Below, piece by piece: positions 16,515-25,300 of a DNA stretch of 64,000 bases. A program made the translations under genes and the position numbers. The notes beneath the pieces are model-generated. The model was not told the DNA's origin, did not search any database, and saw only the letters and a program-made list of their open reading frames with translations. Every line of letters starts with the position of its first letter. Position 1 is the first letter of the stretch. Source of the stretch: Corynebacterium bovis DSM 20582 = CIP 54.80 (GTDB taxonomy: Bacteria; Actinomycetota; Actinomycetes; Mycobacteriales; Mycobacteriaceae); the NCBI RefSeq assembly GCF_030408615.1, contig NZ_CP047187.1, positions 1,364,001 through 1,428,000 on the forward strand, given 5' to 3'.

Positions 16515-17207
16515 ATGGCGGCACCGGACACGAACGACACGCGACACCAGATCCTCCTGCACGTCCTGACCCACGGCCCGGTACGCGCGTCCGAGATCGG
16601 TGACGCCGTCGGCCTCAGCGCCGCGGGGGTCCGTCGACACCTCGACTGCATCGTCGCCGACGGCCTGGCGGAGACCGTCGACGCCCCCGACCGTCACACG
16701 CGTTCGCGGGGACGGCCGGCGCGGCGGTACCGCCTCACCGACGCCGGTCGGGCGACGTTCGGCCATGATTACGACACCCTGGCACGGCTCGCCCTCCACG
16801 CCCTCCGCGAGGCGGGCGGGGAGGAGGCCGTCGAGGAGTTCGCGTCGCGACGGGTGCGCTCGATGCTCGCCGCGGCCGGGGACCCCGGGGACGGGCGGTC
16901 CGGTGGGGACACCGGCACCGTCGTCGCCACCGCGTCCCGCATCGCCGACGTGCTCAGCGGGCACGGATACGCGGCGACCGTCGACCACACCGCAGGTGGT
17001 GTCCAGATCTGCCGGCACCACTGCCCGATCCAGGAGGTCGCCCACGAGTTCCCCGAACTCTGCGCCGCCGAACACCGCGTGGTCGCGGAACTGCTCGGAC
17101 AGCACACCCAGCCCCTGGCGACCATCGCCGACGGCAACGGCATCTGCACGACCCACATCCCGCTGACCACCATCCACCCTTCACCGGAGAAGGAGAGCGA
17201 GCAATGA
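16515..17207 (+). CDS. sufR: Fe-S cluster-binding transcriptional repressor SufR
   Basis: Senses Fe-S cluster status and represses the suf operon. The 230-residue protein has an N-terminal winged helix-turn-helix ([20 protein letters not shown], about residues 22-41) and C-terminal cysteines typical of Suf[20 protein letters not shown] and, later, GICTTHIPL. These are the expected cluster ligands. The ATG at 16515 is selected because GGAGG lies 9 nt upstream; a frame opening at GTG 16431 adds 28 low-complexity residues without a ribosome site. The stop overlaps sufB as ATGA, so regulator and operon are coupled, and an inverted repeat precedes it. Confidence 0.93.
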   Translation: MAAPDTNDTRHQILLHVLTHGPVRASEIGDAVGLSAAGVRRHLDCIVADGLAETVDAPDRHTRSRGRPARRYRLTDAGRATFGHDYDTLARLALHALREAGGEEAVEEFASRRVRSMLAAAGDPGDGRSGGDTGTVVATASRIADVLSGHGYAATVDHTAGGVQICRHHCPIQEVAHEFPELCAAEHRVVAELLGQHTQPLATIADGNGICTTHIPLTTIHPSPEKESEQ

Positions 17208-18655
17208 CTCAAGCCGCAACACCCCAGACCACGGACACGCAGAAGCCACGCTCCGACGAGGAGATCATCGACTCCATCGGCGCCTACGGCTACGGCTGGC
17301 ACGACAACGACACCGCCGGGGCCACCGCCCGACGGGGCCTCAACGAGGACGTCGTCCGCGACATCTCCTCGAAGAAGGGCGAGCCGGAGTGGATGCTCCG
17401 GCGCCGCCTCAAGGCCCTCGAGATCTTCGACCGCAAGCCCCTGCCGACCTGGGGTGCGGACCTCAGCGGGATCGACTTCGACAACATCAAGTACTTCGTC
17501 CGCTCCACCGAGAAGCAGGCGACGACCTGGGACGAGCTGCCGGACGACATCAAGCGCACGTACGACAAGCTCGGCATCCCCGAGGCGGAGAAGCAGCGGC
17601 TCGTCGCCGGTGTCGCCGCCCAGTACGAGTCCGAGGTCGTCTACCACCAGATCCGCGAGGACCTCGAGCGCCAGGGCGTCATCTTCGTCGACACCGACTC
17701 GGGCCTCCGGGACTACCCGGAGCTGTTCGAGGAGTACTTCGGCACCGTCATCCCGGCCGGCGACAACAAGTTCTCCGCGCTCAACACCGCGGTGTGGTCC
17801 GGCGGCTCGTTCATCTACGTCCCGAAGGGCGTGCACGTCGACATCCCGCTCCAGGCGTACTTCCGCATCAACACGGAGAACATGGGCCAGTTCGAGCGGA
17901 CGCTCATCATCGTCGACGAGGACGCCTACGTCCACTACGTCGAGGGCTGCACGGCCCCGATCTACAAGACGGACTCCCTGCACTCCGCCGTCGTCGAGAT
18001 CGTCGTGAAGAAGGGCGGCCGCTGCCGCTACACGACCATCCAGAACTGGTCGAACAACGTCTACAACCTCGTGACGAAGCGCACCAAGGTCGACGAGGGC
18101 GGCACGATGGAGTGGGTCGACGGCAACATCGGCTCGAAGGTCACGATGAAGTACCCCGCGGTCTGGATGACCGGGCCGTACGCCAAGGGTGAGGTGCTCT
18201 CCGTCGCCTTCGCCGGTGAGGGCCAGTTCCAGGACACCGGGGCGAAGATGATCCACATGGCCCCGCACACGAGCTCGAACATCGTCTCGAAGTCCGTCGC
18301 CCGCGGCGGGGGACGGGCCGCCTACCGCGGCCTCGTCCAGATCAACAAGGACGCCCACCACTCGACGTCGAACGTGGAGTGCGACGCGCTGCTCGTCGAC
18401 TCGGTGTCCCGGTCGGACACGTACCCGTACAACGACATCCGCAACGACCACGTCTCGCTCGGCCACGAGGCCACGGTCTCGCAGGTCTCCGAGGACCAGC
18501 TGTTCTACCTCATGAGCCGCGGGCTCGAGGAGGAGGAGGCGATGGCGATGATCGTGCGCGGGTTCGTCGAACCCATCGCCAAGGAGCTCCCGATGGAATA
18601 CGCCCTCGAGCTCAACCGACTTATTGAACTCCAGATGGAAGGATCGGTGGGCTAA
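17204..18655 (+). CDS. sufB: Fe-S cluster assembly scaffold subunit SufB
   Basis: Scaffold subunit of the SufBCD complex on which Fe-S clusters are built before transfer to apoproteins. The 483-residue protein is full length and shows family stretches such as [38 protein letters not shown], and [14 protein letters not shown]. The C-terminal half carries [25 protein letters not shown], split here by family-typical His and Glu residues. It begins within the sufR stop (ATGA overlap) and ends 5 bp before sufD, so translation is tightly coupled. The mycobacterial homologue carries an intein; none is present here. Confidence 0.97.
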   Translation: MTQAATPQTTDTQKPRSDEEIIDSIGAYGYGWHDNDTAGATARRGLNEDVVRDISSKKGEPEWMLRRRLKALEIFDRKPLPTWGADLSGIDFDNIKYFVRSTEKQATTWDELPDDIKRTYDKLGIPEAEKQRLVAGVAAQYESEVVYHQIREDLERQGVIFVDTDSGLRDYPELFEEYFGTVIPAGDNKFSALNTAVWSGGSFIYVPKGVHVDIPLQAYFRINTENMGQFERTLIIVDEDAYVHYVEGCTAPIYKTDSLHSAVVEIVVKKGGRCRYTTIQNWSNNVYNLVTKRTKVDEGGTMEWVDGNIGSKVTMKYPAVWMTGPYAKGEVLSVAFAGEGQFQDTGAKMIHMAPHTSSNIVSKSVARGGGRAAYRGLVQINKDAHHSTSNVECDALLVDSVSRSDTYPYNDIRNDHVSLGHEATVSQVSEDQLFYLMSRGLEEEEAMAMIVRGFVEPIAKELPMEYALELNRLIELQMEGSVG

Positions 18656-18660
18656 CCACG

Positions 18661-19920
18661 ATGACCACTTCGAGCACTGATTCCGCACCGGTCGCCGGCA
18701 CGCCCGGCGGGTCGACCTCGGCCGCCCCCGTCGAGGAGCGCGAGGTCACCGTCAGCCGCCCGGGTACCGCCCAGGACCACCCCACGAAGGGCGACCGTTT
18801 CTCGTCCTTCGACGTGGCCGACTTCGCGGTCCCGCACGGCCGTGACGAGGACTGGCGCTTCACACCGCTGCGCCGGCTGCGTGGCCTGCACGACGGCACG
18901 GCCGCCCCGGCGGACCGCACCCGGGTCTCCGTCTCGGTCCCCGAGGGCCAGTCCGGTGTGACCGTCTCCGAGCTCCCGATGGACGACGACCGCGTCGGCC
19001 GGGCGGGCGCCCCCGTCGACCGGGTCGCGGCGCAGGCCTGGGTCTCCAGCCCGGTCGCCGACGTCGTCACCGTCGCCCCGGACACGCAGGTCTCCGGTCC
19101 GGTCGTCGTCGACGTCACCGGTGCCGGCGAGGACGTCACGACGTACGGCGCCGTGCTCGTCGAGGCGGGCGCCCACTCCGAGGCCGTCGTCGTCCTCCGG
19201 TACCGCGGGTCCGGCACACACGCCGACAACATCGAGTACGTCCTCGGTGACGGGGCCTCCCTGACGGTCGTCGTCGTCGAGGACTGGGACCGTGACGCGG
19301 TGCACCTGTCGAACTCGCACGCCCTCCTCGGGCGGGACTCGACCCTGCGGCACACGTACGCCTGCTTCGGCGGCGACGTCGTCCGCTCGGTGCCCCACGT
19401 GCGCTTCGACGGTCCCGGCGGTGACGCCGAGATGCTCGGCGTGTACTTCGCCGGTGACGGCCAGTACTTCGAGCAGCGGCTCCTCGTCGACCACTCGGTG
19501 CCGAACTGCCGCTCGAACGTGCTCTACAAGGGCGCGCTCCAGGGCGACCCGGACTCCGACCGTCCCGAGGCCCGCACGGCCTGGATCGGCGACGTCCTCA
19601 TCCGCCCGGACGCGACGGGCACGGACACGTACGAGAAGAACAACAACCTCGTGCTCACCCGGGGCGCGCGCGCCGACGCCGTGCCGAACCTCGAGATCCA
19701 GACCGGTGAGATCGTCGGTGCCGGGCACGCGGCGACGGTGGGACGCTTCGACGACGAGCACATGTTCTACCTCCGCTCGCGCGGCATCCCCGCCGACACC
19801 GCCCGCCAGCTCATCGTCCGCGGGTTCTTCACCGACGTCATCCGGCGGATCCCCGTCGGCGACATCCGTGACCACCTCGAGGACCTCGTCGAGCGGGAGC
19901 TCGAGAGCACGGTCCTCTGA
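18661..19920 (+). CDS. sufD: Fe-S cluster assembly protein SufD
   Basis: Partner of SufB in the SufBC2D scaffold. The 419-residue protein has a variable acidic N terminus, then FAVPHGRDEDWRFTPLRRL, which is characteristic of SufD, and a C-terminal beta-helix region with GGDAEMLGVYFAGDGQYFEQR and the conserved VGRFDDEHMFYLRSRGI. The ATG at 18661 follows the sufB stop by 5 bp. The residues before RFSSFD (about 1-35) are rich in Ser, Thr and Pro and probably disordered. Its position between sufB and sufC is the normal actinobacterial order. Confidence 0.95.
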   Translation: MTTSSTDSAPVAGTPGGSTSAAPVEEREVTVSRPGTAQDHPTKGDRFSSFDVADFAVPHGRDEDWRFTPLRRLRGLHDGTAAPADRTRVSVSVPEGQSGVTVSELPMDDDRVGRAGAPVDRVAAQAWVSSPVADVVTVAPDTQVSGPVVVDVTGAGEDVTTYGAVLVEAGAHSEAVVVLRYRGSGTHADNIEYVLGDGASLTVVVVEDWDRDAVHLSNSHALLGRDSTLRHTYACFGGDVVRSVPHVRFDGPGGDAEMLGVYFAGDGQYFEQRLLVDHSVPNCRSNVLYKGALQGDPDSDRPEARTAWIGDVLIRPDATGTDTYEKNNNLVLTRGARADAVPNLEIQTGEIVGAGHAATVGRFDDEHMFYLRSRGIPADTARQLIVRGFFTDVIRRIPVGDIRDHLEDLVERELESTVL

Positions 19921-20061
19921 CCGGGTCCCGTCCCGGACCCCGGCCGGGCCGAACGGCCGCCCGGGGCCCCACCGGTCCGCCGGCCCGACGGACCGCCCCA
20001 CACCGTTGACCACCCCGTAGTCCACCAGCAGCCGAGCCGCTGCGGAAGCCAGGAAGCGCAC

Positions 20062-20820
20062 ATGAGCACCCTCGAGATCAAGAACGTCCACGCCCAGGTC
20101 GTCCCCGCCGACGAGAACGACGACCCGAAGCCGATCCTCCACGGTGTGAACCTCACCGTGAACTCCGGTGAGACCCACGCCATCATGGGGCCGAACGGCT
20201 CCGGCAAGTCCACCCTGTCCTACGCCATCGCCGGCCACCCCCGGTACGAGATCACGGAGGGGGAGGTCCTGCTCGACGGCGAGAACCTCCTCGACATGGA
20301 CGTCGACGAGCGCGCCCGGGCCGGTCTCTTCCTCGCCATGCAGTACCCGGTCGAGGTCCCGGGCGTGTCCATGGCGAACTTCCTCCGCTCCGCGGCGACC
20401 GCGGTGCGGGGCGAGGCCCCGAAGATCCGCGACTGGGTCAAGGAGGCCCGGGCCGCGATGCAGGAGCTGGACATCGACCCGTCCTTCTCCGAGCGCTCCG
20501 TGAACGAGGGCTTCTCCGGCGGTGAGAAGAAGCGCCACGAGATCCTCCAGCTCGGGCTGCTCAAGCCGAAGTTCGCCGTCCTCGACGAGACGGACTCCGG
20601 CCTCGACGTCGATGCGCTGCGCATCGTCTCCGAGGGCATCAACCGCTACCGCGAGCGGGAGAACGGCGGGGTCATCATGATCACGCACTACCAGCGGATC
20701 CTCAACTACGTGAAGCCGGACTTCGTCCACGTCTTCGCCGGCGGACGGGTCGTCCAGTCCGGCGGCCCCGAGCTCGCCGCCGAGCTCGAGGCGCACGGGT
20801 ACGAGAAGTTCACGAAGTAG
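20062..20820 (+). CDS. sufC: Fe-S cluster assembly ATPase SufC
   Basis: ABC-type ATPase that drives conformational change of SufB-SufD during cluster assembly. The 252-residue protein has Walker A GPNGSGKSTLS (near residue 36), signature NEGFSGGEKKRHEILQL, Walker B FAVLDETDSGLDVDALRI and the switch segment MITHYQRILNY, all typical of SufC. A 141-bp gap separates it from sufD, the longest inside the operon; it contains GC-rich inverted repeats around 19940-19970 but no clear promoter. AGGAAGC lies 6 nt before the ATG. Confidence 0.97.
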   Translation: MSTLEIKNVHAQVVPADENDDPKPILHGVNLTVNSGETHAIMGPNGSGKSTLSYAIAGHPRYEITEGEVLLDGENLLDMDVDERARAGLFLAMQYPVEVPGVSMANFLRSAATAVRGEAPKIRDWVKEARAAMQELDIDPSFSERSVNEGFSGGEKKRHEILQLGLLKPKFAVLDETDSGLDVDALRIVSEGINRYRERENGGVIMITHYQRILNYVKPDFVHVFAGGRVVQSGGPELAAELEAHGYEKFTK

Positions 20821-22122
<1,302 letters not shown>

Positions 22123-22149
22123 CAGGGGAGTCGGAGAGGAGACACGAGC

Positions 22150-22704
22150 ATGAAGCTTGAACAGATGTACCAGGAGGTGATCCTGGACCACTACAAGCAC
22201 CCGCAGCACGCCGGGCTCCGGGAGCCCTTCGAGGCGGAGGTGCACCACGTCAACACCTCGTGCGGCGACGAGCTCACCCTCCGCGTGCACCTCAGCGAGG
22301 ACGGGCGGACCGTCGAGGACGTCTCCTACGACGCCGTCGGGTGCTCGATCAGCCAGGCCTCGACGTCCGTCATGGCCGAGGAGCTCGTCGGGGCGACCGT
22401 CGACGACGCGTTCGGCAAGCTCCACGAGTTCGAACGGATGGTGACCTCACGCGGGTCCGTCGAGGGTGACGCCGACGTCATCGGCGACGGCGTCGCCTTC
22501 GCCGGGGTGTCCAAGTACCCGGCCCGGGTGAAGTGCGCCCTGCTCGGATGGAAGGCCTTCGAGGCCGCCGCCTACGATGCGGGGGCCCGGCCCGCCGCGA
22601 CCACCGACACGACCCCGTCGGGGGACCTGTCGTCCGACTCCGATTCCGACGCCGACACCGCCGGCGGGGCCTCCGGGCCCCGCGGCACCACGACCGAAGG
22701 GTGA
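22150..22704 (+). CDS. sufU: Zinc-dependent sulfurtransferase SufU
   Basis: Accepts persulfide sulfur from SufS and delivers it to the SufBCD scaffold. The 184-residue protein begins MKLEQMYQEVILDHYKHPQH and has the three zinc/active-site cysteines at about 38 (TSCGDE, with Asp40), 65 (VGCSIS) and 129 (VKCALLGW). The core ends near residue 140; the last 40 residues are a Ser/Asp/Thr/Gly-rich tail not needed for the fold. The stop lies just before the next gene, whose possible GTG start at 22701 overlaps it. Confidence 0.95.
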   Translation: MKLEQMYQEVILDHYKHPQHAGLREPFEAEVHHVNTSCGDELTLRVHLSEDGRTVEDVSYDAVGCSISQASTSVMAEELVGATVDDAFGKLHEFERMVTSRGSVEGDADVIGDGVAFAGVSKYPARVKCALLGWKAFEAAAYDAGARPAATTDTTPSGDLSSDSDSDADTAGGASGPRGTTTEG

Positions 22705-22715
22705 GTGACCACACC

Positions 22716-23249
22716 ATGACCGACACCACGTCCGGGACGACCCCCGGAACCACGACAGCGTCCGACGCCGCCACCGCGGCTGAGACGGCTGCGGACGACG
22801 CCCCCGTGACCGCCGACGCCGCCACCACGGCCGACCCGTCCGCCCCGGCGAACCCCTCCGCGCCGCAGATGGACCCGAACCCGCTGTCCGACGTGCCGCG
22901 CCCGCCGCGCGAGCCCACGGAGGAGGAGCTGCTCCTCATCGGCAGGATCGAGGAGTGCCTCGGCGAGGTCATCGACCCGGAGCTCGGCATCAACGTCGTC
23001 GACCTCGGCCTCGTCTACGACATCTGGGTGGAGGACGAGACCGTGGCCGTCGTCAACATGACGCTGACCTCCCCGGCCTGCCCCCTCACCGAGATGCTCG
23101 AGGACCAGGTGGACTACGAGATCAGCTCCGTCCTCGAGAACGAGATCACCGAGGTCCGGCTGAACTGGGTCTGGAGCCCCGCGTGGGGCCCGCACATGAT
23201 CAACGAGGCCGGTCGCGAACAGCTCCGCTTCCTCGGCTTCTCCGTGTGA
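22716..23249 (+). CDS. sufT: SufT-like MIP18/DUF59 family protein
   Basis: DUF59 proteins help mature Fe-S proteins; this one closes the suf operon as in other actinobacteria. The 177-residue product has a 55-residue Thr/Ala/Asp-rich N terminus, then the DUF59 core: GRIEECLGEVIDPELGINVV, DLGLVYDIWV, MTLTSPACPLTEM (with the family cysteine) and LNWVWSPAWGPHMI. The ATG at 22716 is used; an in-frame GTG at 22701 overlaps the sufU stop (GTGA) and is equally possible. Neither has a well-spaced Shine-Dalgarno, so coupling to sufU is likely. Exact biochemical role is inferred from context. Confidence 0.9.
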   Translation: MTDTTSGTTPGTTTASDAATAAETAADDAPVTADAATTADPSAPANPSAPQMDPNPLSDVPRPPREPTEEELLLIGRIEECLGEVIDPELGINVVDLGLVYDIWVEDETVAVVNMTLTSPACPLTEMLEDQVDYEISSVLENEITEVRLNWVWSPAWGPHMINEAGREQLRFLGFSV

Positions 23250-23265
23250 CCCCGGTGGCCTGACA

Positions 23266-23321
23266 CCGTCACCGTCCGCCGGACCGGGCCCCTCCGTCCG
23301 ACCCCGTCACCGTCCGCCGGA
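23266..23321. repeat. Duplicated 3' end of crtY
   Basis: The 18-mer CCGTCACCGTCCGCCGGA occurs at 23266-23283 and 23304-23321. The second copy contains the stop codon of the minus-strand crtY gene (23307-23309), the first lies in the 57-bp gap to sufT. No terminator hairpin is evident between these convergent genes. Confidence 0.75.
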
Positions 23322-24710
23322 CACGGCGTCCCGACCCCGGCGTCCCCGCCCGCTCCCGGCGGGGGCGCCGGGGTCCACGCCGTCACGCAGCAGGGAGCCG
23401 ACGACGCTCCAGGGCCGACGCCACACCGGGCGGAGGAACGGGTGGCCGAGGCCAGTCGCCCGACGCAGCGCCCACATCGCCCCCGCGACAGCCACGCCGT
23501 CGTGCCCCGTGAGGTAGGCCCACTGCCGGCGGGCGGACAGCCGGAAGAACGCCGCGAAGAAGTCGGCCGTGACGTCGCCGTCGGCGCGCGTGAGCAGCTC
23601 GCCGCCGAGCCGGCGCAGCCACCACGCGAGCGCCGCCGACAGGCGGAGACGGCGGGGGAGTCGACCGCGTGGCACGGCGTCGAGAACCGTGTCCGCCGCG
23701 GCGAACCCCGCCGCGAGCGAGTACCCGGTCGCCGGGTGGACCATCCCTCCCGCGGCCCCGAGGGCCCAGACCCCGTCCCGGGTCCGGTACCAGGGACGAC
23801 GCCGTGTCCCCATGGGGATGTCGACGACCTCCCAGCGTCGGGCCGCGGGCTCCGGGCCGGTGGACGCCAGGTCGAGGCGGGCGCGGAGCCGGCGGCGCAG
23901 GACCGGGACGAGCTCCCGCGCCGACGCCCGGGTGGCGAGCACCGTCTCCTCGAACAGCACGGTCCGGCCCCCGTCGAGCGGTTGGACGTAGAGGAAGCTC
24001 GGAACGTCCCCACCGGTCACGCCCGGCGCCGGGGTCCAGTCCATGAAGACCGGGCCGTCGTGGCCCAGCTCCCGGGCCTCGGCCGCGCTGACGTGCACGC
24101 CGACCGCCACCTGCCGGACACCGCCGGTGACGTCCGGGGCGCCGGTGCAGTCGATGACGGCGTCGACCCCCAGGGCCGCCGGCGTGGCCGCGGTCCCCGT
24201 CGGGGCGTCGCGGTGGAGGACGGCCCCCGGGCCCGGGGCGAGGCGGGCCCGCAGGCTGGCTGCGTCGACCATGGCGTACCGGTGCGGAAGGCGGATCGAC
24301 CCGTCCGGCGTGCGGACGCGCGGGTGGGCCGGGGCGGTCGCGGTGGGAGGTGCGGCCTCCTGCCCGCGGCCGGGCCGGGCGGGCCGTTCGTCGAGGCGGG
24401 TGGGGCGCTCGTCGAGGCGGGTGGGGCGCTCATCGGGCCACACGGGGTCCCCGTCGAGCCAGGCCGGGCATTCGTCAACGAGGACGCCGTAGGTCGCGGG
24501 CCAGCGGGGGAGCGTGCCGCCCGGGGACTCCGCGGACACCGGGGACTCCGCGGACACCGGGGGCTGCGGGGACTGCGGGGAGGCGTCCACCTGCCGCGGG
24601 AGCCGCGGGTCGTGGAGGTGGACCGTCCACCCGCGCTCGCGGGCCCGGCGGGCGACCGCGGCCCCCGCCGGGCCGGCACCGAGGACCGCGACCGAGAACG
24701 GTCGGGACAC
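23307..24710 (-). CDS. crtY: CrtY-type lycopene cyclase family flavoprotein
   Basis: Probably cyclises lycopene ends to beta rings, using a non-redox flavin site. The 467-residue protein opens with a dinucleotide fold (VAVLGAGPAGAAVARRAR) and has lycopene-cyclase landmarks: GPVFMDWTP, SFLYVQPLDGGRTVLFEET and GAAGGMVHPATGYSLAAGF. Residues about 40-120 carry a proline/acid-rich insertion built partly from perfect tandem DNA repeats, which is unusual. The GTG at 24710 is the best start but lacks a clear ribosome site. Corynebacteria usually use the heterodimeric CrtYe/Yf type, so a single-chain enzyme beside suf is notable. Other FAD-dependent CrtY relatives cannot be excluded. Confidence 0.75.
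   Translation of the reverse strand: MSRPFSVAVLGAGPAGAAVARRARERGWTVHLHDPRLPRQVDASPQSPQPPVSAESPVSAESPGGTLPRWPATYGVLVDECPAWLDGDPVWPDERPTRLDERPTRLDERPARPGRGQEAAPPTATAPAHPRVRTPDGSIRLPHRYAMVDAASLRARLAPGPGAVLHRDAPTGTAATPAALGVDAVIDCTGAPDVTGGVRQVAVGVHVSAAEARELGHDGPVFMDWTPAPGVTGGDVPSFLYVQPLDGGRTVLFEETVLATRASARELVPVLRRRLRARLDLASTGPEPAARRWEVVDIPMGTRRRPWYRTRDGVWALGAAGGMVHPATGYSLAAGFAAADTVLDAVPRGRLPRRLRLSAALAWWLRRLGGELLTRADGDVTADFFAAFFRLSARRQWAYLTGHDGVAVAGAMWALRRATGLGHPFLRPVWRRPWSVVGSLLRDGVDPGAPAGSGRGRRGRDAVSGGR
24390..24431 (-). repeat. 21-bp in-frame tandem repeat inside crtY
   Basis: Two perfect adjacent 21-bp units (24390-24410, 24411-24431) encode a repeated seven-residue RPTRLDE-type unit; a third degenerate unit borders them. 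The length is a multiple of three, so copy-number change keeps the frame. Confidence 0.9.
24523..24558 (-). repeat. 18-bp in-frame tandem repeat inside crtY
   Basis: Two perfect adjacent copies of GGGGACTCCGCGGACACC (24523-24540, 24541-24558) encode repeated VSAESP. It lies in the same non-conserved insertion as the 21-bp repeat. Confidence 0.9.
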
Positions 24711-24773
24711 CGTCGACGGGGCCTCGACAGTGCCCGCAGACGTCCTCAACCTCCCCCGTCCGGTACCCCTCCA

Positions 24774-24791
24774 TGCACGCTGCAGCGTGCA
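24774..24791. promoter_or_regulatory. Perfect 18-bp palindrome upstream of crtY
   Basis: TGCACGCTGCAGCGTGCA is a perfect palindrome 64 bp before the crtY start, next to A-rich sequence (AAAAACAAAC) and a CCAAAAATTTTTTG stretch at 24815-24829 that stand out in this GC-rich DNA. It looks like a dimeric regulator site over the crtY promoter. The regulator is unknown and no adjacent gene encodes one. The rest of the gap 24711-25300 has no gene I can support. Confidence 0.6.
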
Positions 24792-25183
24792 AAAACAAAC
24801 TCTGCAGCCCCGGCTCCAAAAATTTTTTGTCACCACTGTCCACCTCTTCTCGCCGTGCTCGCACCGTCAAACCCGGCGGAACCGCCCGACCGCTGTCCTG
24901 GGACGACCGCGGGGACCGCCGAACACGTGTACGCTCTTCTCCCTCACACCCGGCTGCTCCGGAGGCAGTCAGACCCACTTCCGTTTGCGATTCCGGTGCT
25001 AACTTTCGCGGGCCAACACGATAGACTACGTGCAGCCCCGTAGCGACGACCGCTTCTCACACAGCGGTACGACGGGGCACGCCGGTGTCACGCCGGCTCC
25101 GCCGGGGCGACAAGGGGGTCGTCCGGGGAGGAAGGGGGTGGCACTGGCGTCCGAGGTGGACACGGGGCATCCCGCGTCCACTG

Positions 25184-25226
25184 GCCGGGGATCTCCCTGT
25201 GTGAGGGGGATGGGGAGGTCCCCGGC
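25184..25226. terminator. Strong hairpin in the crtY-ABC-F gap
   Basis: GCCGGGGATCTCCC (25184-25197) pairs with GGGAGGTCCCCGGC (25213-25226), one mismatch in 14. It lies 60 bp before the ABC-F promoter and so is not in that gene's mRNA. It may end transcripts entering from the left; no U tract follows. Confidence 0.4.
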
Positions 25227-25286
25227 CCGGTGTCGCCGAGACTACCGCCCGGCAGTGCCGGCCGTCCGCTCCACGAGCACCACTGT

Positions 25287-25292
25287 TAGGCT
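25287..25292 (+). promoter_or_regulatory. -10 box of the leaderless ABC-F gene
   Basis: TAGGCT with 8 nt to the GTG at 25301; no Shine-Dalgarno site is present, so the message is predicted leaderless. Confidence 0.6.
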
Positions 25293-25300
25293 GGACCGTT

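Noticed and set aside
17204..18655. Intein in sufB, as in some mycobacteria
   Set aside because: The protein is 483 residues with uninterrupted family motifs, so no intein is present.
24711..24836. Longer start for crtY at 24836
   Set aside because: It would place the 18-bp palindrome and A-tracts inside the coding region and adds sequence unlike any cyclase N terminus.
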